DNA of 42,144 nt from Streptomyces viridiviolaceus. GTDB lineage: Bacteria > Actinomycetota > Actinomycetes > Streptomycetales > Streptomycetaceae. Numbering within the stretch: position 1 is the stretch's first letter; each line of letters opens with the position of its first letter. A program made the translations under genes and the position numbers. Below are positions 7,558 through 16,048 of this stretch, in pieces. The stretch is taken from contig NZ_BMWA01000010.1 in the NCBI RefSeq assembly GCF_014650995.1, forward strand, positions 1 to 42,144, read 5' to 3'. Under the pieces are notes generated by a model. That model did no database searches. It saw nothing but the letters and a program-made list of their open reading frames with translations, and was not told the DNA's origin.

Positions 7558-8913
7558 TCAGCTCGCCGCGTAGTTGCGCAGGAACAGCGCCTCCGCCACC
7601 GACAGCCGCTCCAGCTCCTCGGGGGACACGCTCTCGTTCACGGCGTGGATCTGCGCCTCCGGCTCGCTCAGGCCGATCAGCAGGATCTCCGCCCGCGGGT
7701 ACAGCGCGGCGAGGGTGTTGCACAGCGGGATGGAGCCGCCCTGGCCTGCGTACTGCATCTCCTGTCCGGGGTACGCCACCGCCATCGCGTCCGCCATGGC
7801 CTGGTAAGCCGGGCTCGTCGTGTCGGCGCGGAACGGCTGGCCCTGGCCGATCTGCTCGACCTGCACCCGCGCGCCCCACGGCGTGCGCGACTCCAGGTGA
7901 GCCTGGAGCAGCTTGGTGGCCTCGGCGGCGTCCACGCCCGGCGGCACCCGGAGGCTGATCAGCGCCCGTGCGCTCGCCTGCACCGAGGGTGTGGCGCCGA
8001 CGACCGGCGGGCAGTCGATGCCGAGGACGGTGACGGCGGGGCGGGCCCAGATGCGGTCGGCGACGGTGCCGGAGCCGATCAGCTCCACGCCGGAGAGCAC
8101 CTTGGCGTCCCGGCGGAACTGCTCCTCGTCGTACTCCAGGCCGTCCCACCGGTCGTCCCCGGTCAGCCCGTCGACGGTCGTCGAGCCGTCCTCGGCGCGC
8201 AGCGAGTCCAGTACGCGGATCAGCGCTGCCAGCGCGTCGGGGGCTGCGCCGCCGAACTGGCCGGAGTGGAGGTTGCCTTCGAGCGTGTCGACCCGCACCC
8301 GCACCAGGGTCATGCCGCGCAGCGTCGAGGTGACCGTCGGCAGACCGACGCGGAAGTTGCCCGCGTCGCCGATGACGATGGTGTCCGCCTCCAGCAGGTC
8401 CGGGTGCGCCTCGGCGTACCGCTCCAGACCGCCCGTGCCCTGCTCCTCCGAGCCCTCGGCGATCACCTTGACGTGCACCGGCACTCCGCCGTTGGCCTTC
8501 AGCGCGCGCAGGGCGAGCAGGTGCATCAGCACGCCGCCCTTGCAGTCGGCGGCACCGCGCCCGTACCAGCGGCCGTCGCGCTCGGTCAGCTCGAAGGGCG
8601 GGGTGGCCCAGCCGGCCTCGTCCAGCGGCGGCTGCACGTCGTAGTGGGCGTAGAGGAGAACCGTCTTGGCGCCCTCGGGGCCGGGCAGGTGGCCGTACAC
8701 CGACTGTGTGCCGTCCGGCGTGTCGAGCAGGGCCACGTCCTCGAAGCCCTCGGCGCGCAGGGCCGCCGCTATCCAGTTCGCGGCGCCCTCGCTCTCGCTG
8801 CGGGGGAACTGGCCGAAGTCCGCCACCGATTTGAAGGCCACCAGCTCGGTGAGCTCCGCCTTCGCCCTCGGCATCAGCGAGGCGACGGTCTCGGCGACCG
8901 GATTCGACGACAT
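7558..8913 (-). CDS. M20-family metallo-dipeptidase
   Basis: 451 residues, close to the usual length of bacterial M20 dipeptidases of the carnosinase/CNDP group. Metal-site motifs in order: LLYAHYDVQPPLDE near residue 85, the bridging-Asp motif YGRGAADCKGG near 115, and the catalytic glutamate motif EGSEEQGTGG near 150. A lid domain follows, then GGSIPLCNT and the late metal histidine in AQIHAVNES. The start is MSSNPVAE at 8913, with AAGGAG upstream. Likely cytoplasmic, hydrolysing dipeptides or related amides. It is separated by about 70 bases from the MBL gene on the same strand and could be its operon partner. Confidence 0.92.
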   Translation of the reverse strand: MSSNPVAETVASLMPRAKAELTELVAFKSVADFGQFPRSESEGAANWIAAALRAEGFEDVALLDTPDGTQSVYGHLPGPEGAKTVLLYAHYDVQPPLDEAGWATPPFELTERDGRWYGRGAADCKGGVLMHLLALRALKANGGVPVHVKVIAEGSEEQGTGGLERYAEAHPDLLEADTIVIGDAGNFRVGLPTVTSTLRGMTLVRVRVDTLEGNLHSGQFGGAAPDALAALIRVLDSLRAEDGSTTVDGLTGDDRWDGLEYDEEQFRRDAKVLSGVELIGSGTVADRIWARPAVTVLGIDCPPVVGATPSVQASARALISLRVPPGVDAAEATKLLQAHLESRTPWGARVQVEQIGQGQPFRADTTSPAYQAMADAMAVAYPGQEMQYAGQGGSIPLCNTLAALYPRAEILLIGLSEPEAQIHAVNESVSPEELERLSVAEALFLRNYAAS

Positions 8914-9057
8914 GGGCACGCTCCTTGTGGGTGCGACGTTGTATCGAGGAGTACTGGGGTTGGTGGGCCGATCCTCCCACAGTGGCCTGCGGCGATGCCC
9001 GCCGTAGGATGCGGGGGTCAGGTGCGGCATGCGGTTTGATCGGAGCAGTAGACCATC

Positions 9058-10299
9058 GTGAGCAGCGAGAACTCTTCGGCGGACGACGCGCGTCAGGTCT
9101 GGGACGTCGTCGTGGTGGGCGCGGGACCGGCGGGCGCCACGGCCGCCTACGCGGCGGCGGTCGCGGGGCGGCGCGTGCTGCTGCTGGAGAAGGCGGAGCT
9201 GCCCCGCTACAAGACCTGCGGCGGAGGCATCATCGGCCCGTCGCGCGACGCGCTGCCCCCCGGCTTCGAGCTGCCCTTCCGGGACCGTGTGCACGCGGTG
9301 ACCTTCTCCCACAACGGGCGCTTCACCCGTACCCGGCGTTCCCGGCAGATGCTGTTCGGGCTCATCAACCGGCCGGAGTTCGACCAGCAGCTGGTCGAGC
9401 ACGCGCAGAAGGCGGGTGCCGAGCTGCGCACCGGAGCGACGGTGACGCGGGTCGAGCAGCACGGGTCCGCGGTGCCGGACCGGCGCACGGTCGCCGTCGT
9501 CCTGCAGGGCGGCGAGACGGTGCTGGCCCACGCCGTGGTCGGCGCGGACGGCAGCGCCAGCCGGATAGGGGCGCACGTCGGGGTGAAGCTCGATCAGGTG
9601 GACCTCGGCCTGGAGGCGGAGATCCCGGTGCCCGAGACGGTCGCCGAGGACTGGCGGGGGCGGGTCCTCATCGACTGGGGGCCGATGCCCGGCAGTTACG
9701 GCTGGGTCTTCCCCAAGGGCGACACACTGACGGTCGGGGTCATCTCGGCCCGCGGCGAGGGCGCGGCGACCAAGCGGTATCTGGAGGACTTCGTCGGCCG
9801 GCTCGGTCTGTCCGGCTTCGAACCGAGCATCTCCTCCGGCCATCTGACCCGGTGCCGTGCGGACGACTCGCCGCTGTCGCGCGGGCGGGTGCTGGTGTGC
9901 GGCGACGCGGCGGGGCTGCTGGAGCCGTGGACGCGCGAGGGCATCTCCTTCGCGCTGCGGTCGGGACGGCTCGCGGGGGAGTGGGCGGTGCGGATCGCCG
10001 AGGCCCACGACGCCGTGGACACGCGCAAGCAGGCCCTGAACTACGCGTTCGCGATCAAGGCCGGGCTCGGGGTCGAGATGAGCGTCGGCAAGCGGATGCT
10101 CGCGGTGTTCGAGCGCCGCCCGGGTCTCTTCCACGCGGCGCTGACGGGCTTCCGTCCCGCCTGGAGGGCGTTCAAGGAGATCACGCAGGGCTCGACGTCG
10201 CTGGGTGAGCTGGTGCGCGGTCATCCTCTGGCGCAGCGGGCCCTGGCCGCGATGGACCGCAAGGCCGTGGCCCCCGCTGCCGACGAGATCAGCCCGTGA
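9058..10299 (+). CDS. Geranylgeranyl-reductase-family FAD oxidoreductase
   Basis: 413 residues. The N-terminal Rossmann FAD site is VVVGAGPAGATAAYAA at residues 16-31, followed by LLLEKAELPRYKTCGGGI, the cysteine-containing segment typical of the family. The second FAD motif VLVCGDAAGLLEPWTREGI lies near 280. Members reduce isoprenoid double bonds (prenyl diphosphates, menaquinone side chain, archaeal-type lipids) or related substrates. In Streptomyces, paralogues lie both in menaquinone loci and alone, so the substrate is unsure. GTG 9058 has GGAG at 9042-9045. The 3' end overlaps the convergent nitroreductase-like gene by 11 bases. Confidence 0.92.
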   Translation: MSSENSSADDARQVWDVVVVGAGPAGATAAYAAAVAGRRVLLLEKAELPRYKTCGGGIIGPSRDALPPGFELPFRDRVHAVTFSHNGRFTRTRRSRQMLFGLINRPEFDQQLVEHAQKAGAELRTGATVTRVEQHGSAVPDRRTVAVVLQGGETVLAHAVVGADGSASRIGAHVGVKLDQVDLGLEAEIPVPETVAEDWRGRVLIDWGPMPGSYGWVFPKGDTLTVGVISARGEGAATKRYLEDFVGRLGLSGFEPSISSGHLTRCRADDSPLSRGRVLVCGDAAGLLEPWTREGISFALRSGRLAGEWAVRIAEAHDAVDTRKQALNYAFAIKAGLGVEMSVGKRMLAVFERRPGLFHAALTGFRPAWRAFKEITQGSTSLGELVRGHPLAQRALAAMDRKAVAPAADEISP

Positions 10300-10747
10300 A
10301 CTCGATCCGGAAGACCGGATGGTCGGGGGCGGACGCGGTGATCTCCTCGTCTGAGGACTTGGCGGTCACCCCCTGGAAGTACTGGTTGACCTCCCAGCCC
10401 CACTTCTCCAGATAGGTCCGCAGGATCGGGAGCTTCTCCTCGTCGGGAAGCTCCACGGCGGTGAACACGCGTACCCTGCGCCCGACGCGCAGCTCTCCGC
10501 CGCCGGCGGCGCGCATGTTGCGGACCCACTGGGAATGGCCGCGCGCCGACACCAGGTACTGTCCGCCGTCGTACGCGTGCGGGTTGACCGGGATGCGCTG
10601 CATCTGTCCGCTCTTGCGGCCGCGGACGGACATCTCCGCGCTGCCCGCGAGGCTGACGCCGTGCCGTGCCAGCCAGCCGATGACGCTGTTGAGCCGGACG
10701 TTCATCCGGCTGCCCTTGAGGTAGTACGGCGAGGACGACGACGGCAT
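10289..10747 (-). CDS. Deazaflavin (F420)-dependent nitroreductase-family protein
   Basis: 152 residues of the DDN/DUF385 split-barrel family: LARHGVSLAGSAEMSVRGRKSGQMQRIPV, with the RGRKSG motif, then YLVSARGHSQWVRNMRAAGG and a late FRIEF strand. Known members use reduced coenzyme F420 to reduce quinones, nitroaromatics and similar compounds. It is divergent from a TetR regulator. Three TetR-type sites fill the gap, the nearest only 26 bases from its start, so it is very probably the repressed target. The true substrate and the inducer are unknown. Confidence 0.9.
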   Translation of the reverse strand: MPSSSSPYYLKGSRMNVRLNSVIGWLARHGVSLAGSAEMSVRGRKSGQMQRIPVNPHAYDGGQYLVSARGHSQWVRNMRAAGGGELRVGRRVRVFTAVELPDEEKLPILRTYLEKWGWEVNQYFQGVTAKSSDEEITASAPDHPVFRIEFTG

Positions 10748-10772
10748 GGTGACCCCCGGGAAGGTGATGGAG

Positions 10773-10785
10773 AGAGCAGCGCTCG
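10773..10785. promoter_or_regulatory. TetR-type site 1 (degenerate)
   Basis: AGAGCA-G-CGCTCG: the left half matches the sites at 10792 and 10848, the right half is degenerate. It also forms one arm of an imperfect hairpin with the next site. Confidence 0.4.
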
Positions 10786-10791
10786 CTTTTG

Positions 10792-10804
10792 CGAGCAGTG
10801 CTCT
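10792..10804. promoter_or_regulatory. TetR-type site 2
   Basis: CGAGCA-G-TGCTCT, one mismatch from the perfect palindrome. Its centre is 19 bp from site 1. A separate perfect inverted repeat, CTCTCG-TT-CGAGAG, begins within it (10801-10814). Confidence 0.6.
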
Positions 10805-10847
10805 CGTTCGAGAGTTCCAGTCTGCAGGAGATGGGCAGGCGAAAGCA

Positions 10848-10860
10848 AGAGCACTGCTCT
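10848..10860. promoter_or_regulatory. TetR-type site 3 (perfect palindrome)
   Basis: AGAGCA-C-TGCTCT, a perfect 6+1+6 palindrome about 43 bases upstream of the TetR start. It is probably the highest-affinity operator and the one for autoregulation. Confidence 0.7.
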
Positions 10861-10902
10861 CGTCTGTGTGCGCCGCTCTGAATCCGTGGGACACTCCTCG
10901 GC

Positions 10903-11634
10903 ATGAGCAGCACCGCACGGGGCGTCCGCGCCCGAGCCAGGATCGAGGTCACCGCCGCCATCAAGGACGAGGCGCGCAGACAGCTCGCGGAGGAGGGCGC
11001 CGCGAAGCTGTCGCTGCGGGCCGTCGCCCGTGAGCTGGGCATGGCCTCCTCCGCCCTGTACCGCTACTTCCCGAGCCGGGACGAGCTGCTGACCGCCCTC
11101 ATCATCGACGCCTACGACTCGATCGGCGCCGCCGCCGAGGCGGCACGCGACGCCGCCTCCGGCAGCGACCCCGCCCGTCGGTGGACCCTCGTGTGCGAGG
11201 CCGTACGGGTCTGGGCGCTGGCGCACCCCCACGAGTACGCGCTGATCTACGGTTCGCCCGTGCCCGGCTACACCGCCCCGGACGACACCGTGCCCGCCGC
11301 CGCCCGGGTCGGCCACGTGTTCATCGGCATCATGCGCGCCGCACAGGGCGATGCATGCCTGGACCGGCCCGAACTGCCCCCCGGGCTGCGGCCCGAGGCC
11401 GACCGGATGACCGCCGACCTCGCCCCCGACCTGCCGCCCGAGAACGTGACGGCGCTCGTCGCGGCCTGGGCCGAGTTGTTCGGTCTGATCGGGTTCGAGG
11501 TCTTCGGGCAGTTCAACCGGGTGGTGGAGGACCGGAAGGCGTTCTTCCGGCACGCCGCGGACCGACTCGCCCGCGGCGTCGGCCTGATGCCCCCGCAGCA
11601 GGGCGAGGGAGCGACGCCGGCGCGCCGGGCGTGA
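10903..11634 (+). CDS. TetR/AcrR-family transcriptional regulator
   Basis: 243 residues. The N-terminal TetR DNA-binding domain spans about 10-60: IKDEARRQLAEEGAAKLS, then RAVARELGMASSALYRYFPSR, the recognition helix, and DELLTALI. The C-terminal ligand domain (about 80-220) has the WALAHPHEYALIYGSPVPGY segment common in actinobacterial TetR proteins with a WHG-type C-terminal domain. No strong ribosome site is seen at ATG 10903. It is divergent from the nitroreductase-like gene with three palindromic sites between, so it likely represses that gene and itself. Ligand unknown. Confidence 0.93.
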   Translation: MSSTARGVRARARIEVTAAIKDEARRQLAEEGAAKLSLRAVARELGMASSALYRYFPSRDELLTALIIDAYDSIGAAAEAARDAASGSDPARRWTLVCEAVRVWALAHPHEYALIYGSPVPGYTAPDDTVPAAARVGHVFIGIMRAAQGDACLDRPELPPGLRPEADRMTADLAPDLPPENVTALVAAWAELFGLIGFEVFGQFNRVVEDRKAFFRHAADRLARGVGLMPPQQGEGATPARRA

Positions 11635-11644
11635 CGCGAGGGAC

Positions 11645-12442
11645 TCAGGCGACCCGGGGCCGGGGCAGCAGCGCCGGGTCCTGTCGCAGGATCCGCGCGT
11701 GCAGGGACCGCAGCGCGGGTCCCGGGTCCGCGCCCATCGCCTCCGCCAGCCGCTGCCGCGCCGCCTCGTAGGCGGCCAGGGCGTCGGACGGGCGGCCGGT
11801 GCGGCACAGGGCGAGCATCAGCAGCTCCACGAGCCGTTCCCGCAAGGGGTGGGCCGCGACAAGCCGGACCAGTTCGTGGACGTACCCGAAAGCGTTGCCG
11901 AGTTCGATCTCACCGGCCAGCCGGGCCTCCAGGACCGTGAGCCGTTTCTCCGCCCAGCGCAGCCGCTCCGCCGCCAGGTAGGGGGCCCGGAGTCCCTCGG
12001 CGAACTCGCCGCGCCACAACTCCTCCGCGCGCCGGGCCAGTTCACCCGCCCGGCGCAGGTCGCCGGCGTCCCGTGCGGCCAGCGCCTCGTCCACCAGTTC
12101 CCGGCGCCGCCGCAGGTCGTCCGCGTGGACGCCGGTGAGCCGGTAACCGCTGCCCGTCCACGCCAGTTCCGCCCCCTCGCCGAGCGCGCGGCGCAGCCCG
12201 GAGACGTACTTCTGCACGAGGTTGCGCACGTGCACCGGCGGCGCGCCGCCCCAGACGGCCTCGACCAGGCCGTCGTAGGAGATCGGACGCCCCTCCTGAA
12301 GCAGCAGGACCGCGAGCACCGCGCGCTGCTTCGGCGGGCCGAGCGGGATCTCGTCGCCGTCGCGCAACGCGCGCAGCGGGCCGAGCAGTTCGCAGCGCAG
12401 ACCGCCGATGGCCCGGGATGTCCCCGTCGTCCCCTCACCCAT
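11645..12442 (-). CDS. SARP-family (AfsR/DnrI-type) transcriptional regulator
   Basis: 265 residues: an OmpR-like winged helix at about 15-95 (LGPLRALRDGDEIPLGPPKQR, LLLQEGRPISYDGLVEAVWG, NLVQKYVSGLRRALG) and a BTAD helical domain at about 100-255 (ALAARDAGDLRRAGELARRA, DALAAYEAARQRLAEAMG, DPGPALRSLHARIL). This is the short SARP form without ATPase or TPR domains, as in DnrI and ActII-ORF4, which activate antibiotic genes. It is divergent from an MMPL exporter, with three 12-bp direct repeats between them; SARPs are known to bind short direct repeats. No biosynthetic genes are beside it. The start ATG 12442 gives a sensible N-terminus, and longer starts would run into non-homologous sequence. 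Confidence 0.92.
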   Translation of the reverse strand: MGEGTTGTSRAIGGLRCELLGPLRALRDGDEIPLGPPKQRAVLAVLLLQEGRPISYDGLVEAVWGGAPPVHVRNLVQKYVSGLRRALGEGAELAWTGSGYRLTGVHADDLRRRRELVDEALAARDAGDLRRAGELARRAEELWRGEFAEGLRAPYLAAERLRWAEKRLTVLEARLAGEIELGNAFGYVHELVRLVAAHPLRERLVELLMLALCRTGRPSDALAAYEAARQRLAEAMGADPGPALRSLHARILRQDPALLPRPRVA

Positions 12443-12492
12443 GGGCCGAGCGTATCCCGGGCGCGGTTCCGGCGGCTTCCGCCGATCCTCCC

Positions 12493-12528
12493 GATCTTCC
12501 AGTGGATCTTCCAGTGGATCTTCCAGCG
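12493..12528. promoter_or_regulatory. Three 12-bp direct repeats, candidate SARP binding sites
   Basis: GATCTTCCAGTG, GATCTTCCAGTG, GATCTTCCAGCG in tandem, with a partial copy (GATCCTCCC) just before at 12484. They lie 51 bases from the SARP start and 72 bases before the MMPL start. Classical SARP sites are heptamers repeating every 11 bp, so a 12-bp period is close but not exact. Confidence 0.5.
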
Positions 12529-12599
12529 ACCGGACCGACCGTGTGCCTGACCCACCCTCGGAGGCCCACCCCTCGGGCATCCCGGAGAAAGGCCCACTC

Positions 12600-14756
12600 A
12601 TGCTCACCCGGCTCGGCCGTCTGGCCGTGCGGCGCAGCCGTGCGGTGCTGATCGGTTTCCTGCTCGCCCTCCTCGGCCTCGGCGCGTACGGCGCCGGCGC
12701 CCAGAACGACCTGGACCTCTCGCGCTGGGACGCCCCCGGCACGCAGTCCGTGCGCGCCGGCGACGTCCTGCGCGACGACTTCCGCACCGGCAACCCCAAC
12801 CTCGCCCTGCTGGTCACGGCCCGCGACGGCGACGTCGACAGCCCGCGCACCGCACGGGCAGCCCGGGAACTCGCCGCCGAGATGGCGAAGTTGCCGCTCG
12901 TCACGGACGTCACCTCGTACTGGGACGCCTCCAGCGCGGCCCTGCGCGGCGAGGACGGCCGCCGGGCCCTGATCCTCGTCCGCCTCGAAGGCTCGGCCAC
13001 CGCCACCCGCGAGGAACTCGCCACGCTGTCCCCGGAGCTGACCCGCACGACCCCGGCACTCGACGTCCGCGTGGGCGGCCAGGAGGAGATCTCCCGGCAG
13101 GTCGGCGAACAGGCCCGCACCGACTTCCTGCGGGCGGAGGCGTTCGCCCTGCCCGCCGTGCTGCTCCTGCTGGTCCTCGTGTACCGGCGCACGGCCGCCG
13201 CGCTGCTGACGGTCGCCGTCGGCTTGTTCTCCGTCCTCGGCACGCTCGCCGGGCTACGGGCGGTCGCGCAGGTGACGGAGGTGTCGACGTTCGCCGCCAA
13301 CCTCGCGCTCGTGCTCGGCCTCGGACTGGGCATCGACTACAGCCTGTTCGTGATCAACCGCTACCGCGAGGAGCGCGCCGCCGGGCACGCACAGCCCGAG
13401 GCGGTCGTCGGGGCCGCCCGCGCCGCCGGGCGCACCGTGGTGTTCAGCGGGGTCACGGTCGCGGTGTCGTTGTGCGCGCTGCTGGTGTTCCCGTTCTTCT
13501 TCCTGAGCTCGTTCGCCTACGCCGGGGTGTTCGTCGTGCTCACCGCGGTCGCCGGGGCGGTGCTGTTCCTGCCCGCCGCGCTCGCCCGCTGGGGGCATCG
13601 CGTCGAGCGCCCCGCCGCCCCCGCCTCCGGCTTCTGGCACCGCACCGCTCTCGCCGCCATGCGCCGCCCGCTGCTCGCGGGCGCCGGAGTGGTGGCCGTC
13701 CTGCTGGTGGCGGCCTCCCCGCTGCTCGGTCTGCGCTTCGGGCTGCCCGACGAACGCACCCTCCCCGAGGGCACCTCCTCACGCACCACCTCGGAGATCG
13801 TGCACCGAGAGTTCGCCGCGGAACCCACGGACACCGTCCAGGTCGTCCTCGGCGAGGGCGAACCGGCCGGCACGCGCGCGTACGCCACCGCCCTCTCCCG
13901 CCTCCCCGGCGTGTTCCAGGTCGACGCGCCCGAGGGCACCTTCCGGCAGGGCGAGCGCACCGGCGCCCCGGGCCAGGACCGGCTGACGGCACCCGACGGG
14001 CGGGTCCGCCTGGCCGTCGTACCGACGCAGGAGGCCATGCGCGGTGACGTCCCCGCCCTCGTCGCCGGCATCCGGGACACCCCGGCACCGGCCCCCGTCC
14101 TCGTCGGCGGGTACCCGGGCGAGACCACCGACTTCCGCGCCACGCTCCTCGACCGGCTCCCGTACGCCGTGGGGATCGTGCTGGTGGCGACGTACGTGAT
14201 CCTGTTCCTGATGACCGGCAGCGTGCTGCTGCCGGCCAAGGCGACCGTGCTCAATCTGCTCAGCCTGTCCGTGATGTTCGGCTGTCTGGTGTGGGTCTTC
14301 CAGGACGGGCACCTGTCCGGCCCCCTCGGCTTCACCCCGACCGGTTCCATCGAGCCGAGCATCCCGGTGCTGATGTTCTGCGTGGCCTACGGACTGTCCA
14401 TGGACTACGAGGTCTTCTTGCTGGCCCGCATCGCGGAGGAGCACGAACGCACCGGCGACACCGTGCGCGCGGTCGGCGAGGGCATCCGGCGCAGCGCCCC
14501 GCTGATCACCGCCGCGGCCGGCATCCTCGCGCTGTCCTTCCTGTCGTACGCCACCGGAGGCGTCGTCTTCCTCAAGGAACTCGGCATCGGCACGGCCCTG
14601 ACGATCCTCGTCGACGCCACCCTCATCCGGGTGGTGCTGCTGCCGGTGACGATGCGGCTCGCGGGGCGGGCGAACTGGTGGGCACCGCGTCCGCTGCGCC
14701 GCCTGCGGGTGAAGGAGGAACCGGCCGCCGACGTACGCCACCGGGAGTACGCGTGA
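12600..14756 (+). CDS. MMPL-family (RND-type) transporter
   Basis: 718 residues, the normal length for actinobacterial MMPL proteins. Two similar halves each hold one N-terminal membrane helix, a large extracytoplasmic loop and five more helices. The two conserved cores are visible: GLGLGIDYSLFVINRYREE near residue 240 and YGLSMDYEVFLLARIAEEHE near 600. The Asp and Tyr of IDY/MDY correspond to the proton relay known from MmpL3. Such proteins export lipids or natural products. ATG 12600 with GGAGAAAGG at 12584-12592. It is divergent from the SARP gene, which probably controls it. Cargo unknown. Confidence 0.92.
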   Translation: MLTRLGRLAVRRSRAVLIGFLLALLGLGAYGAGAQNDLDLSRWDAPGTQSVRAGDVLRDDFRTGNPNLALLVTARDGDVDSPRTARAARELAAEMAKLPLVTDVTSYWDASSAALRGEDGRRALILVRLEGSATATREELATLSPELTRTTPALDVRVGGQEEISRQVGEQARTDFLRAEAFALPAVLLLLVLVYRRTAAALLTVAVGLFSVLGTLAGLRAVAQVTEVSTFAANLALVLGLGLGIDYSLFVINRYREERAAGHAQPEAVVGAARAAGRTVVFSGVTVAVSLCALLVFPFFFLSSFAYAGVFVVLTAVAGAVLFLPAALARWGHRVERPAAPASGFWHRTALAAMRRPLLAGAGVVAVLLVAASPLLGLRFGLPDERTLPEGTSSRTTSEIVHREFAAEPTDTVQVVLGEGEPAGTRAYATALSRLPGVFQVDAPEGTFRQGERTGAPGQDRLTAPDGRVRLAVVPTQEAMRGDVPALVAGIRDTPAPAPVLVGGYPGETTDFRATLLDRLPYAVGIVLVATYVILFLMTGSVLLPAKATVLNLLSLSVMFGCLVWVFQDGHLSGPLGFTPTGSIEPSIPVLMFCVAYGLSMDYEVFLLARIAEEHERTGDTVRAVGEGIRRSAPLITAAAGILALSFLSYATGGVVFLKELGIGTALTILVDATLIRVVLLPVTMRLAGRANWWAPRPLRRLRVKEEPAADVRHREYA

Positions 14757-14809
14757 TCACCACGCCCGGGTGACGTCGTCCCGGTGCCGCGGCGTCTAGC
14801 GTGGCGGAC

Positions 14810-16048
14810 ATGGACGGACAGCGCGCGGGCCGGGACGGTGGGCCCCGGTGGTGGCGGGACGGCCCACCGTGGGGGAACCACCGGGGCGACGAGGAACACG
14901 CCCCGCGGTGGCCCTGGCCCTCCACCGTGGTGATCACGGCCTTCGTGCTGGCCGGCTCCACCTTCGCCGCCCACGCGCAGGAGGGTGAACGGGTCGCCCT
15001 GGACCCCCTCGCACGCGTGCTGCTCGTCCTGACGGGGGCCGCCCTGCTGTGGCGGCAGCGGTACCCGGTGGCCGTCGTCTTCGCCACGGCCGCCACCACC
15101 CTGCTCTACCTGGGGACCGGATACCCGTACGGGCCGGTGTTCCTGGCCGTCGCCGTCGCCTGCTTCGGCGCCGTCGTCGCCGGGCACCGCAGGGCCGCCT
15201 GGACGGCGATGGGGGCGCTGTGGGCCGGGCACGCCCTGATGGCGCACTGGCTGTACCGGTGGCTGCCGCCGTCCGGGGACTCGGCCGCCTCCTGGGGGCA
15301 GGAACTGGTGATCGCCACCTGGGCGGTGGCGATCGTGGCCCTGTCGGAGCTGGCGCGGGCCCGGCGCGAGCAGTGGGCGAGGGAGCGGGCCGAGCGGGCC
15401 CAGGCGGCGCAGCGACGTGCGGACGAGGAGCGGCTGCGGATCGCCCGCGAACTGCACGACGTCCTCGCCCACAGCATCTCCGTCATCAACGTGCAGGCCG
15501 GCGTCGGCCTCGCCCTTCTCGACAGCGACCCGGAACAGGCCCGCACCGCGCTCACGACCATCAAGGCCAAGAGCAAGGAGGCCCTCGGCGAGGTGCGCCA
15601 GGTGCTCGACACCCTCCGCGCCCCCGGTGACGCGCCGCGTGCGCCGGCCCCGGGGCTCGGCCGGCTGCCCGAGCTGGTGCACGAGGCGGCGAGCGCGGGG
15701 CTCACGGTCGAGGTCGAGGGGGAGCCGCCGCGGCTCGCGCCCGGCACCGACCTGGCGGCGTTCCGCATCGTCCAGGAGGCGCTGACCAACGTCGTACGGC
15801 ACTCGGGTTCACGGCACGCGCGCGTGCACCTCGGCCGGGGCGGCGGGACGCTGCGGCTGCGCATCGACGACGACGGGCCGGCGACCGGCGCCGACGCGGG
15901 CGGCGGCGGAAACGGACTGGCCGGAATGCGGGAGCGGGCGGCGGCACTGGGTGGCACCATCGAGGCGGGCCCGCGCCCCGACGGCGGCTTCCGGGTGCTC
16001 GCGACCCTGCCGCTCACCGTGCGGCACGACAAGGAGGAGGACCGGTGA
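14810..16048 (+). CDS. Sensor histidine kinase (NarL-type pair)
   Basis: 412 residues. Residues about 40-175 hold four to five membrane helices. A linker follows (LARARREQWARERAERAQAA), then the HisKA_3 dimerisation box RIARELHDVLAHSISVINVQAG with the phosphorylated H216. The HATPase domain shows the N box (FRIVQEALTNVVRHSG), G box (RIDDDGP) and GNGLAGMRERAAALGG. There is no extracellular loop of note, so the signal is probably sensed in the membrane. ATG 14810 is chosen; GTG 14801 is three codons upstream. It overlaps the response regulator gene by 4 bases. Possibly linked with the upstream MMPL gene (53-base gap), as in exporter-stress pairs. Confidence 0.93.
   Translation: MDGQRAGRDGGPRWWRDGPPWGNHRGDEEHAPRWPWPSTVVITAFVLAGSTFAAHAQEGERVALDPLARVLLVLTGAALLWRQRYPVAVVFATAATTLLYLGTGYPYGPVFLAVAVACFGAVVAGHRRAAWTAMGALWAGHALMAHWLYRWLPPSGDSAASWGQELVIATWAVAIVALSELARARREQWARERAERAQAAQRRADEERLRIARELHDVLAHSISVINVQAGVGLALLDSDPEQARTALTTIKAKSKEALGEVRQVLDTLRAPGDAPRAPAPGLGRLPELVHEAASAGLTVEVEGEPPRLAPGTDLAAFRIVQEALTNVVRHSGSRHARVHLGRGGGTLRLRIDDDGPATGADAGGGGNGLAGMRERAAALGGTIEAGPRPDGGFRVLATLPLTVRHDKEEDR

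Noticed and set aside
5566..9039. Open frame of more than 1100 codons on the plus strand across four genes, and a similar one on the minus strand
   Set aside because: Composition-driven open frame; TmrB-Nudix, MBL and M20 motifs are all in other frames.
11645..14809. Antibiotic biosynthetic cluster around the SARP gene
   Set aside because: No polyketide, peptide, terpene or tailoring synthase genes in the window; only exporter and two-component genes adjoin.
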